Shown here: in pieces, positions 32,945 through 45,171 of the stretch
Layout: each line of letters opens with the position of its first letter
Numbering within the stretch: the first letter of the stretch is position 1
Assembly: GCA_964016875.1 (NCBI GenBank)
Contig: OZ024727.1
Coordinates: forward strand, 10,630,091-10,694,090
Source of the DNA: Fallopia convolvulus
Taxonomy: Eukaryota; Streptophyta; Magnoliopsida; Caryophyllales; Polygonaceae
Direction of reading: 5' to 3'
DNA: 64,000 nucleotides
Notes under the pieces: model-generated
Database searches by the model: none
Told to the model about the DNA's origin: nothing
Seen by the model: the letters and a program-made list of their open reading frames with translations, nothing else
Position numbers and translations under genes: made by a program

Positions 32945-33060
32945 TTACTATATATATATAAAAGCAATAAGGTTTGGAGCCACCACAATGCGCCACCTAG
33001 GATTTTGCCACATGTCGTTCCGAAATTACGCCATCTCAGCTTTTGCCACATGTCGTTACC
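32945..33060 (+). other. Helitron 5'-end-like sequence
   Basis: TACTATATATATATAAAAGC followed by GGAGCCACCACAATGCGCCA and TTTGCCACATGTCG, a style typical of the 5' ends of plant Helitrons, and similar to 36529-36590 and 37335-37395. No matching 3' end is visible before 33890. Confidence 0.35.
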
Positions 33061-33889
33061 ATATTAAATAACATAATTTTTTTTTTTTCTAAAAATATCA
33101 TATAAACTTATTCTATTAATATATTTGCCATGTCCTTTACACATCATAAAAATATTTTCATAAAAAAAACTAAAATTACCACATAAAAATTACCGTAATT
33201 TTTCTATTTTTTTTCTAAGAATACCATATAAACTTATTCCGAAATTACGTAAATGGAAGAAGATATTTTTCCAAATTATACAAATAAAATCTTACGTCTT
33301 CTAAAAAAAGGTCAATATCTGAAATACAATAAAAACTAATAAGATTACTCATTTTTTTATCTACATATAGCTTTTGTTTTTTTAAATAATAGTGACTCAT
33401 ACCAAATTTCATTATTATGTTGTAAATCACTTTATTTTGGTTAAATTGTAATGGATTTTTATATAGAGAGATCAAAATTTGAAAAGATTTGGTGAATCTT
33501 TTATTTAAGATATACTTAATTTTTTTTCTAAGATTTATTGGTTATATTTTCGGATTTTAGCTTTTTTATTTAACCTTATGAATGTTTTACAAATCATTGC
33601 TAGTCTTCAAAACAACTAAATTGTACAAACTGATAAGATAATTTGGTTACAGACAAATTGATGAAAATCACAATCTAGAACAAGGTAAGTTTGATTTTAT
33701 AAATCACGCAAAATTGATATTATTGTAGGTAAGAAATTCTAACCATATTTATAATTATATGTATCTATTTTCTTTGTTATTTGAAAATTAAATTATATTT
33801 TGGGTCTTATTTACTAAAAATTTAAAATAAAAAATATACAAATTGGCAAATATGTTTTTTTTCTCCATGGTGTGACGTAAATTAATTTC
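33061..33889. other. AT-rich sequence without a gene
   Basis: About 830 bp with poly(T) tracts; nothing recognisable. Confidence 0.5.
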
Positions 33890-36438
33890 ACATAGTTAGG
33901 TTGTGAAAACCTCGAATATCTTTTCTTTCGTGTAAAAGTTTCGGGACGAAACTTTCTTAAGGGGGGTAATATGTAATATCTGTATTCGTTTTAGGTCTTG
34001 TAAGTCGGAAAACGGGTTTTCTTCGCTTACAAGCATTTAAGTTCGTGATCCACAAGTAATCCTCGGAAAAGAGTATTTATTAGTAAAACCGATTTAATAA
34101 TCCGTTTGAACACCTAGCAAACAATTAGTTTATCTATATGATAACTAATTAGATTTGCTAAACCTAATCCTAATTCTATCTAATTAAAATCTATCCATTT
34201 ATTTAGTTATTTTCCTCCCTAATTTATGATCAGTTCAACCAACATATTCGGAAGCCCAAATCGGTTCCAAAGAGAATCTATCATAAACTAATCAAATATA
34301 TCTCCAAATCTTTGATTACTTGACCTTATTTTAACAAACCGACCATCAAATAAATCGGGAACCCACAAGTCGATCGAAGTTCGTTCAAGCCCACAAGTCG
34401 ATCGAAGTTCGATCAATCTTTAGTCGGCTTTGCGAAGGCCAGAGAGTGAGTCGCCAATCGGTGTTCTGCGCTGCCGCCGCTCAACCACCGCGTCGGCACC
34501 AACACACCGGAGATATTCCGACCGCGCCTGCAGCACGACACCATCGTCTCCGGTGAGTCCTTCTTCTTTGTTTCATTGTACTGTTCTTGGGTCGGGAATT
34601 AGGTTTGGGTTGGGGTCGGAGTACGCCGTGGCCGGAACTTGGGACGAGAGGGAGGACGATGATGGGTGCCGGCGGAAATGGGTCAGCGTGGCCGTGATAA
34701 GGGGCGACGGGGGAGTTCGCCGCCGCCTTCCTTCGATGTGCGCCGAACGGGGAGGTTAAACACGACCAAGCGAGGTCACGAACTCGTCGGAGGAGGCGAA
34801 CCAGTTGAGCAAGGGGCTCGCGAAGTCTGGCGTGATTCCGACCGAGGAAGAAGGAGGAATCGGAATGGCGTTCTCCAATCGGGGAAGAAGGTGGGCGTGA
34901 ATAAACGGCAAGTGATAGTCAGCTCCGTCCTCGTTGATGACCGCCGGGCGTGGTTGCAGGGCGAGCAAGGCGGGGGAAGTTGAGCAGAGAGCAGGGGTCA
35001 GGAAAAGGAGTCGGTCCTCGAGGTTGAAGATGGAAGGGGTTGGGCCCCACTTGGCCTAGTCAAAGTTTTGGCCGGTCAATTGATGCGGTTGGGTGGTGGA
35101 TATTGTGAAGGGAAGTTGGGCCAGCTCAATTGTTGATTAGAATGGGAGTTGGGCCGGCCTTCACTAGTTATGTGGGGGTGGGCTTTTGGTTTGGTCATAG
35201 TGTTATACTCCTATAGTAATAGGCTGATTTTTTTTGTTCTTGGACAATGGGCGTTTGATTTGGGTTTTTTTTTCGTTGGGTTAGTTAGGTATATCGGCTT
35301 GTACTTAAGTTAATCTTTCCTTTATAATTCTTTAGGAAATCGTTTCGCTTGAGGTCGTAATTCCGTCTTCTTCTTCAAAGGACCCCTATCTTCGAGGTAA
35401 GTCGTTTTTCGACTTGCTCGGTTCTTCTCTACCCTATTAGATTGCGTATCGTTATTGTAGGGCGGGTTTTGGGAATTAGTCCCGAATACCTTTTAAATTG
35501 TTTTGAACTCCTTGAGTTGTTTTGTGCATAAATGGTTTTAAATGTGTTTTATCGGAAAAATATTTTGGAACGTTTTCTCTGTGTTGGTACCGTTTCCGAC
35601 ACGGCCCATCGTAGTTGGCGTTGAGGAAGAGTTGGCTACGTTGACCCGTGTGACAGGGAAACCGTGCCCCTTCAAAATGAAAATTATTATCGGTTTGTTT
35701 TGGCAAGTGCTCCAGTGGAGGTTTAGCCGGGGTTAGAAGGGAGATTGTAAAGTGGAGTGAGAGGGCCTGCCTCTGCATTCGGCGCGGTGGTGAGCGCCTT
35801 GGAAGTCGGATTGTGAAAAAGGAGGAATTGCATTGTTATGAGGTTGTGATTGTAAATGTGTATGTGGCTATGTGTGATTAATGATAACTGACTTAGGTAT
35901 TGGCCTTTAGAGTTATGATTGCGATTGTGGATTTGTATGCTGACTTTAGAAATGTTTTCAAATGTTCTGCAATTTCCGTGTTCTCTCTAACTTGATAGAT
36001 TAGAAGCTGACCCTTTGGGGAATATTTTTCAGTTCCAGGTATGAACCAGGTAGCCGTGCAGGAACCGAGGCCAGATGGCGGGCCGGAGCGGTAAAGAGCG
36101 CGTGTCATAGTGGGATTGGTTTTACGCTAGATTACTTATGACAGTTAGGTTGTTGATTTTATTATTGATTAGATAAAGTTAGCAGTATGTTTTATTTATT
36201 ATTTTGCTTGGTTAGTTTAGTATTAGTAAGCGTTGTGTCGTATTGGAATATTCATATTTTCGAGAATTCATGCATAACTACGTTTTCTAAGTTTTACTAA
36301 ATAAAAGGTTGGATGTTTTATTTTGTTTTCTCGTCGTGCTCGCGTTACAAGATCCTAAAGTGTAGTTGTCAACCTATTTAATAGTACCTAGTAAGGTCTA
36401 TTTTTTAGTAGCGCCCCGTCGGAAGTCGGGGTGTTACA
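33890..36438 (+). mobile_element. 3' end and LTR of a second long-LTR Ty3 element (element 5)
   Basis: A short internal tail (GGGACGAAACTTTCTTAAGG, then a G-rich purine tract) precedes a 2467-bp LTR at 33972-36438 that starts TGTAATATC and ends GGGGTGTTACA. This matches the end structure of element 4 but not its sequence. As in element 4, a GC-rich block with CT tracts lies a few hundred bases in (34440-35000). The rest of the element and any 5' LTR are missing, so it is a truncated copy. Confidence 0.75.
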
Positions 36439-36528
36439 TAGGTCTTAACTCATTTAAGTTTTTTAGTTTGCATAATAGTCCATCTGAACCATCTAGGTAG
36501 ATGATCTTCTCCACTTAGAATCAATATA

Positions 36529-38868
36529 TCTATCTATTACTAATAACTAAAGTCGGATCAATTTCTGCCACCACATTGCGCCACATCACACCTTTATTAA
36601 AAAAATAGTTTTTTATAGTTAATTAAGCAAAAAAGTTATCTCCAAGTAAAAATAAAGATAAAACAATATTTGTAAAAATTTTATCTCCAAATAAACATAA
36701 AAATAAAATAATATTAGTATATTTTACCAATATAGATAAAAAAAGGACATTATATTTATCATATTTGTAAAATATAAATTAAAAAATATAAGAAAAACAT
36801 GTACATGTGATCACATATATATCTTTGAAATAAAAATATCGACATAAATGATAATATCTTTGAAATATCCATCTATATATCTATAACTATATATTAAATC
36901 CGAACCTTCCGAGCCACCAAAACAATTCTGACCCCACCTTATATTTAAAAAGTAACTTTGTATTCTTATTATTTATATATTTTTTAAATTTTCTAAAAAT
37001 CTATAAACCAACGTTCTAATATATTTAATAAAAAATTAAAAGAAAGGAAAAATAAAACATAAGATTTTTTAATATATAATGATAGATTGTTATCATAATA
37101 AGGTAGGAAAATATTTTTACTATTAAGTTTTTCTATCTAAAACTAACATTCCACTATATTTCATATTTGGAAAATTTTAATTAAAAATTAAAAAATTTTA
37201 ATTTATCTTTATCCTTTTATCTATTTATGTAAAAGATTTATGTAAAAGATTAAAAAAAAATTATGTTAAATCAAATTTAGATAAAAAAATTAAAAATTTT
37301 AAATATGTATATAATTACTTGCCTAAATTAAATTTATTACTAATAACTAAACCCGAAGCAATTTTTGCCACCACATTGCGCCACATTACACCTTTACTAA
37401 AATAATAGTTCTTTATAGTTAATTAAGCAAAAAAGTTATCCCAAATAAACATAAAGATAAAATAATATTTGTAAAAATCTATCTCCAAATAAACATAAAG
37501 ATAAAATAATAATAGTATATTTTACTAATATAGAAAAAAAGGACATTATATTTATCATATTTGTAAAAGATAAATTACAAAAATATAAGAAAAATATGTA
37601 CATGTGGTCACATATATATCTTTGAAATAAAAATATCGATATAAATGATAATATCTTTGAAATATCCATCTATATATCTATAACTATATATTAAATCCAA
37701 ACCTTTTCGAACCACCAGAACAATTTTGACCCCACATTATATTTAAAAAGTAATTTTGTATTCTTATCATTTATAATTTTTTTCTTTTAAATTTTCTAAA
37801 AATCTATCTAATTTTTATAAAAACCAAAATTCTAATATATTTAATAAAAAATTAAAAGAAAGGAAAAATAAAACATAAGATTTTTTAATATATAATTATA
37901 GATTGCTATCATAATAAGGTAGGAAGATATTTTTAATATTAATTTATCCTATAAAAACTAACATTACACACTATATTTTATATTTGGAAAAACTTAATTC
38001 GAATTTTACTTAAAAATTAAAAAAAATATTTTATCTTTATCATTTTATCTATTTATGTAAAAGATTAAAAAAATTATCTAAAATAAAATTTAGATAAGAA
38101 AATAAAATTTTTAGTATTTATATAACTACTTGCCTTAATTAAATTTTTATATAAGAAAATTATATTATTTTTTCCTTAATTTCCTTTTTGGACTATTTAT
38201 GTTAATATAAAATATTTTTTATCATTAAGAAAATTCTATATTCATTCATATTTTTTTATCTTTTCTTATTAATTATATTTTTAACTTTGTATTCAAAATT
38301 AAAGAATTGAATTTGATTAAAACATTATTTTTAGCTATTTATTTTTAGATATTATATTTTAATGATTCTAATTAAAACAATTTTTATTTATACTTTTTCA
38401 TAAATAAATTATCATTAATCTATCAAACTTATATTGGACTCACTTTAACAACTTTAGTTGTACCTCACATTATATTGGCTCAACTTAATATTTTTTTAAT
38501 AAATACGTTATTTTTATTTTTATATTAAATTAAAATATTATTCATTAAATAAATTAAGTATTAAATCTATATAGTCATGCACGACACAACGAGTATAACA
38601 AGTTAAGCCTGGTTATGAAATATTGTCAAGGAAAAAGAGCAATATAGATTTTTTTATCTTAATAATCTATGTTTATCTTCAATTTTAAACTTAATAATCT
38701 AGATTTAATTTGTTTAATTTGATTTCAAAAACAAAATAATTTTTATACATATTATAGGCAATAAATTACTTACATTAAATTTTATATTATATTTTTATTT
38801 AATAATATCTTTTTATAATATATTTAAAAATTTGTAAAGTCATAATCGTGCACGACGGGTACAACTAG
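36529..38868 (+). mobile_element. Helitron-like element with an internal duplication
   Basis: It begins TCTATCTATTACTAATAACT after an A (36528) and ends CTAG (38865-38868) before a T, as Helitrons do between A and T. Near the 3' end is CGTGCACG, a small palindrome about 10 bp before CTAG, standing in for the usual hairpin. There is no Rep/helicase gene. The interior holds two diverged copies of a unit of about 790 bp: 36537-37330 and 37331-38130, both with TGCCACCACATTGCGCCACA near their start. A second partial end (GCACGACACAACGAGT) lies at about 38580, so it may be two Helitrons joined. Confidence 0.6.
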
Positions 38869-38889
38869 TTATTAAATATAGGAAGATAA

Positions 38890-39110
38890 TAGGCTAGGGG
38901 TGGATTTAATATTTTGCTTCAAAGATTGCCAAGCTATGATTTTCAGCATTAGGTATCAAGAGTAAATTTTACTCAACACTTGCTCCCACTTCTGCACTTA
39001 CATATTTCACTTTATACTATGTATGATGCTCATATATATTCAATTTCACCACACCTTCCATCTTCATACATTCATATCTATAATTCTATAAACCCTTGCA
39101 CTTTGTACAA
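38890..39110 (+). repeat. Duplicate of the ARPC2B-like gene promoter
   Basis: Aligns with 42970-43145. Shared stretches include TATTGCTTCAAAGATTTGCC-like, CAAGCTATGATTTTCAG, GGTATCAAGAGTA and TTTCACCACACCT. It includes a TATA-like TATAAA (39087-39092). No coding exon follows it. Confidence 0.75.
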
Positions 39111-40151
39111 CTCGTGACAGAAATTTCTGGGCAAGTGGTTTCAGATTTTATTGTAGCCAGCGGAAAAAATAGATGGATAGAAGGGCCTAGTTAACGGTTC
39201 TGCAATTAGTTAGGTATGTGCATCGATAAAATATTGTTTCCATTCATTTTGTATTATGTCTTCAATTCAAAGTTCAAACTTAATTTAATATCTTCGAATG
39301 TTGAGTACTTTAGTCAAACTCCACACTCTTGGAAACCGACAAAAAAAAAAACTTAATTCACTCTCATCTTTTCCTCCATGTTTAAGTATTTAGCTTCTCA
39401 AGTCCGTGGAACAAATTTCTAAGCACGTTACTTTAGTAGTAATAAGGTTATGAAAATCAAGAATTTTAGGGTAAGGCACGGAGGGTTTTATGCCAAAAAA
39501 AAGGAAAATAAAATAAAAATTAATGAAACCTCGAAAGATGAAATTAGGGGAGAGAGGGCTCATATGAGGATAATAGGAGGGAGAGCAAAGCTTTGCTTGC
39601 CATGTGGTACACTTGTGGAGATAAATTTGGTACATAATTTTATTTTATTTTATAAGGAAAGGAATTAGGGAGTTCTATTCTATAGAAAGAAAAGTTGCCT
39701 TAAAGCATTTTTGCGGATGAGGTCCCTAAGGACCGGGTCGGAGGCAATCGGAAAATTTAGCACATAATTGTATTTATATGTAATTGGATATTTGAACTTC
39801 TTTTTTTTTAAATAAATGCATATGTAACATGTTTAATTAGATAAAGAAACATTTACAATTAATAAATTAAGGATATAATTAATTGTGTATAGAGAAATAA
39901 ATAGTTGTTGAAAAGTAGAAAAAATAGAAAAGTGGGTTTCATGATTGCATTGATATTTAATTAGATTTCATGAAATAAAATTGGGAGGGTATAAAATGAC
40001 GTGGAAGAGAGAGAAATGGTAAAAATGAAAGTTTTTTTTAAGTTTTTTGAGTTTCATTAGTTTCACTAATATTCATAATCTAAAGATTAGTTGATTAAAT
40101 TTCGAAAACTGAACTAATTAAGTTGGTGCTTAATTAGAATAGTTATTATCA
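39111..40151. other. Intergenic AT-rich DNA
   Basis: No gene recognised. Short open frames at 39390-39668 on both strands lack any family signature. Confidence 0.5.
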
Positions 40152-40386
40152 CTCTCTTCGTTCAATTTTAATTGTTATTTTAGAGTTGAACACACATATT
40201 AAAAAAATTTTAAATTAATACAAAAATACTCTTAATTGTATTTTTATTTTGTACATTGGAAATGTAAATTGGAAAAGTTTAGTTTACTTTTTTTTTATTA
40301 AATATAAGGATTAAAATAAAAAAATAGTGTCTAAAAATGTAAAAAATTTTAGGATTAAAAAGATAAATAGAATTGAAGGGAGGGAG
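40152..40386. mobile_element. Stowaway-like MITE
   Basis: About 235 bp with ends CTCTCTTCGTTCAATTTTAA and, read inward from the right, CTCCCTCCCTTCAATT. A TA follows the right end; the left TA has mutated. The interior is AT-rich. Ends match the CTCCCTCCGT consensus of Stowaway elements. Confidence 0.75.
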
Positions 40387-41986
40387 TATATTATGCCAAT
40401 AAGTGCTTTTTGTACCGACCAAAAAAAAAGTACTTTTTGTATATAGGTTTAGAGGTGTGACAGGTGTCCTAACATGGCACAAAGTTCAATTGTTGTACTT
40501 GAGCCACGTAGACTGAATGGATGCCTTGAGTCTTGCTATTATACTTGTGCATACTATTCAAAAACAGGAGATTGATTTGTGAATAAGATATACAGTAAAT
40601 CGAACAATGGCAGTGAAATACAGTAGATTTTTTTTGGATACCAAATACAGTAGATTAATTCAAGAGCAAGTTGGATAATTTCAATTACTTAGCTCTCGTG
40701 TTTCAACAGTCCAACTCACGCAGGAAAAAGCCAATCAAGGCCCGATACTTGGAATTTGAGAATTGATGGGCTCTTTGTGGCCCATTAATTTAAGCCCAAC
40801 GTTAATCTTCCTTCTCGAGTTGCAGTTTGCAAACTAGAGGTAAAAAGTTAAAAAAATAAACGGCGTTTAAAAATCAGATTAAAATCTAGATAAAATTACT
40901 TAAAAGTATGAATTGTTTTGGCTCTCCTAATTTATTTTTCATTTTTTATTTGAAAATCGCTTTTTATTTTTTCATTTTTTATTTTTTTTTTACAAATGGT
41001 GTTCTTCCTAATATAAGGCCATATAGATGATTTAAGTGGTTGATTTTTAGAAAAAATACACCAAAGGGAGTTTATCACTTTGGTGATCTTCCTAATATAA
41101 GGCCAACTTAATTTTGCAGTTTTGTCTGTCACTTGTTTTTCCATGATACCTCTCTATCTTTTTAATGTTTTCATTATTATGTTTTTGAGATCCTCACATT
41201 TCTACTTTAATAAACCTGTTGAAGTCGTATTGTACAAATGTATATCAATATGTATCTTCTAAATTAACTTGAAGCAGTTAAGGATAGTATTGTCGTGACT
41301 TCCGTAAAAGGATATCATTGATTCATTGTATATCCACCAAATTTAGCAAGAAACTCAAAATTAGTATGGTATTTTTTTAATAATTGAAATATTGATTTTT
41401 TCTAACCTAGGTCCCAAGTACATATGTTCCGAACCTTGAAAAAACAAGTTGTATGTTGAATTATATCATTTATGGCTATTTGAATTTTTGTATAGAATTT
41501 ATCAATTTTTTTATAGGATTTTAGTCTCTACAACTAGAAATCTTAACCTATGCATCCTAAGAAATAGGCTAAAAATAGTTAAAATATTTGTACATAAGTG
41601 TTGATTGCTAATTAGATTCATATTCTACATTTTAAGGTAGTGATTGAGGTAAAATAATTGTACGTGAATATAATTAACTAGGGATAATAATAGGGATGAG
41701 ATTTTTCATTTCCTACGGATTCCCCTTACAAGGATATATAGTGATGGATATTTTAAACAAGGATGGAGATGGGGAGAAAATTGATTCCCTACACATGGAC
41801 TGGGACTGAAATAGGGATAGGGGTCCCCATCGCGAACCCCAACCCCATTGGGAAAGTCCGTGGGCAATCCTCGCTAGGGTACCCGTTGGAAAAAAATATG
41901 TTGTTTTAATATAATTTTGTATAAAAAATTACTTTTATAGTTCACCAAAAAAAATTAAGTTTATACACATTAAGTTAAGTTTTTTT

Positions 41987-42476
41987 TGAGAAATTACTTT
42001 TGGTACCCCTAAGTTTTTGTGTTTTCCTTTTGGTGCCCAAGAAAATAACTTATTCATCTTGGTGCCTCTGAGGTTTTGACTTTTCCTATTGACGCCCCTC
42101 TCCGGTTCAAATTAGTAAAATTCAACCTCACCATTGTGTTTTTCACCCTTCAATTAGTAGAATCTGACTATTAAAACATCAAAATTCATAACTTAACTAT
42201 CTTAATTCAAAATTTTTAAACAACTCCTTAAAATAGAGGATTGTTTTAAAATTGAAATTGATGTAGTTTGGTTATGAATTTAAGTGTTTTAAGTCTTGAA
42301 TTCTACTAATTTAAGGGTGATTAACATAATGGTAAGCTTGAAATTAACTAATTTGAACCGAAGAGGGGCATCAACGGGAAAAGCTATAACCTCAGGGGTA
42401 CCAAGAGGAATAAGTTTTTTTCTTGGGCACCAAAAGAAAAAGGCAAAAATTTAGGGGTACCAAAAGGAATTTCCCT
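41987..42476. mobile_element. 490-bp palindromic MITE
   Basis: Two arms of roughly 170 bp or more meet near 42230. The left arm runs CTTTTGGTACCCCTAAG...TTTTGGTGCCCAAGAAAA and the right arm is its inverse. Inverted similarity continues inward, so a transcript would fold into one long hairpin. It has no gene. Confidence 0.8.
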
Positions 42477-42959
42477 TATTTTTTCTTTAATCTTGTTGAG
42501 ATTCTAATTACAAATGGAGAATTTATTTTTCCGAAAAAATAATTAATGAACTTGTGAATTTGTTTTAAGGGAAATTAATGGGGAAATAAGTGGGAAATGT
42601 GTGGGGATTCTAAATGGGAAAAATAAAATGAGGATGTGGAATACTCGATGGGTACGGGGACCTGATGGGGAGAGTAACAGGAAAAATTTTTAAACGAGGA
42701 TGGGGAGAGTATTTCTATCCCCAAACCAGTCTCGTTGTCGTCCCTAATATGAGTAGTTTAGAAATAAATGGTTTAAATCTTTATTTGGTACATTACACAA
42801 ACTACAATGAGAAGGTGACCAATTCAAATGCCAATTAAGGTTGCATTTTGTATAAATTTGGGTATGAAAATGAGATGAGATATCAGCTTCGATAGGTATA
42901 GATTGGAAAACCAAACTTGAAAAGGGTGTTAATTTGGAATAAATTAAGTTATGGTAGGT
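42477..42959. other. Intergenic DNA upstream of the ARPC2B-like gene
   Basis: No gene. G-rich low-complexity stretches around 42560-42730 only. Confidence 0.5.
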
Positions 42960-43128
42960 AAAATTAATTAGAATTAGGAGGATAACAGCGGTTGGATTCT
43001 ATATTGCTTCAAAGATTTGCCAAACTATGATTTTTAGTATGAGGCATCAAGAGTACATTTTACTCAAAACTAAGACATCATTTGAAGTCAGTTTCACCAC
43101 ACCTAGTAAATCTTCACACAATCCTATC

Positions 43129-43135
43129 TATAAAT
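43129..43135 (+). promoter_or_regulatory. TATA box of the ARPC2B-like gene
   Basis: TATAAAT about 80 bp before the start codon, in the block that is duplicated at 38890-39110. Confidence 0.6.
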
Positions 43136-43209
43136 CTTACTCTCTCTACCACATACTGTACTTATGCATGAAACAAAAGTAAAAGAGATAGCACATCAAA
43201 AAACAAAGC

Positions 43210-45171
43210 ATGGGTTGTTGCATCGGAGATGTGAATAGAAGAAGATCGAAGGTATCTCAGTGGGCATCCCCTGGATTGAAAGAGATCCTCCTCAAACTCT
43301 ACAGGTTAATATATAATGTCTTCTTTCATTAGTATTTCATATATAAATTTCTTAATTAATTTGACCAATTTAATTATTTTTTTAATGACAGAGCTGAAAA
43401 ACCAATGGAGATGGATCACCGTTTATATGAATTTGGGTGTGTCGAGTACCACATCAAGGTGATCGAGCTTGCTTTGTAACATGCTAATTTAAAAATAAAT
43501 TAACCGAGTGTGATACGGTGTTTTGGCTTACAAATTAATCTTTTCATTTGTTAATAATATGGACAGTCTTCATCGTCGGATCCACACAATATCTATGTGT
43601 CTATATCAACCCCAATCTTGTGTCAAGGGACAAAACGCGTCTCCTCCGTAACGCTAGAGAGCGTAGAAGGAATATGTGGTGGTGTAATTGAGATAGTTGA
43701 CCCACCTTCACAAGGATATCAGCTTACATTACGACTTAAGTTTGCCAATATAACAACACCCAAAGGTACGTACGTTACGTATAATCTTTGCTTCATCCTC
43801 AAACATTGAATTACTACGTACTAATTTATTGATTACAGTATTTAATTTTAGAGTTGAATAAATACAATTAATTGTTTTTGTTTTTCCAGATAGCATGAGG
43901 ATGATCACAGATATTTCTGCAGTACAAACTGTAGTTGTAATCTCTCAGCTAAAACAAATATTCAGCAATTTCAGCTCCGGGGATAATCAAGAGAGGATCC
44001 CAAAACCAATCAAACTTGTTTATCACCCAAGAGAGCCCTTTTTTATTACCAAGCAGGTAAAAAAAAATAGAAATTAAGTTTTCCACCCACACAATAGATA
44101 TATATTGGAAAATCTAACAAACTACATTCATTTTATAGGCAGAGAAAATCACTGCTTTGCTTCCAATGCGTTTCAAAGAGGCCACAGACGTGGCTATTGC
44201 AACATCTTTCTTCCAGGTATATATGAAAAATGATCTTTCAAATTGAGATTTTTTTTGTCTAATAATTACTTAAAATCAATAAGTAGAACTTGTTCCTTTC
44301 TTAGGAGCTGGTGGATGTTGGAAACTCTGAAGAATGGAGTAAAGCACCTCGATGCACATGGTCGCCGATCCCGCCTCCTGAGCTAAGAGGAGAATCATTA
44401 GAAGATTTGAGTACTAATGGAGGGTTTATATCTTTTGGTATGTCTATAACTTATATTCATGTAATCTTCATTAATTCTAAGGAAGATGAGAAATTAATGG
44501 ATGGGGATAATGCAGATATTCTTCCTAGGCATGTTGAAGAAAAAAGACTGGACAAGACACTGTGGAATATATTGAACTTCTATGCTTATGTCAAATCTCA
44601 TGTCAAGGTATATAAAGGAAAGAAAGTTTATGGTGAAACTCTGATATTTTGTGTGATTTTAAAGGAAAGAAAGTTATGGTGAAACTCTGATATTACTACT
44701 GTGAAAATAGTGTACCAAGGGATTTATTCTAAGGAAGATGAGAAAGCGGTTAGAAGACATGGTTAAGGTATGTAAACAAATTGAATTCAGCTTAATTTGG
44801 TAATAGCATGTTTATGAAATGATTAATTATGCCTTGTTTAGGCATTGGATCAAACTATCTTAGATGATGCACCAGATGAGAAAGCTCCAGGTAATGTCTG
44901 AGATTTTAACAAAAGGTCAATACATATATATGTACCATTAATTAGTATCATTATACAAGTAATCAAGGTAGTTAGTTATGCAGGTTGTGGTTACAGGATT
45001 AAGTTGAAAAGTTCTTCGAAGCTAAAGAAAATCAAGACAAAATGTGGTGATTTGAACACAAAGATTAACAGAATACGATATAGGATTAAGATCCGAGGAT
45101 TTGGCCACTTTAGGCGTCGATGGTTTTCATTGTCCAGATTTTCTTCAAACAAGTACAAGAAATTGGGTTGA
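43210..45171 (+). CDS. ARPC2B: Arp2/3 complex subunit 2-like protein (ARPC2B type)
   Basis: Ten exons: 43210-43304, 43392-43458, 43567-43765, 43890-44056, 44139-44216, 44305-44437, 44516-44607, 44711-44767, 44842-44890, 44984-45171. All junctions are GT..AG and in phase, and the total gives 374 residues and a TGA. ARPC2 (p34-Arc) is one of the two structural core subunits of the Arp2/3 complex, which nucleates branched actin filaments in the cytoplasm. Matches include SPGLKEILLKLYRAEKP at the N-terminus, YEFGCVEYHI, VDPPSQGYQLTL, ALLPMRFKEATDVAIATSFF, CTWSPIPPPEL and PRHVEEKRLDKTLWN. The ARPC2B-type rather than ARPC2A-type N-terminus and the Lys/Arg-rich C-terminal extension decide the paralogue. 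It appears intact. Promoter TATA at 43129. Confidence 0.9.
44614..44694 (+). repeat. Direct repeat in intron 7 of the ARPC2B-like gene
   Basis: A 34-35 bp segment (AAAGGAAAGAAAGTT through AACTCTGATATT) occurs at 44614-44648 and again at 44661-44694. Confidence 0.9.

Noticed and set aside
34430..34983. Arg-rich open frames as a gene
   Set aside because: They lie inside the 2467-bp LTR of element 5, in the same GC-rich leader-like position as in element 4.
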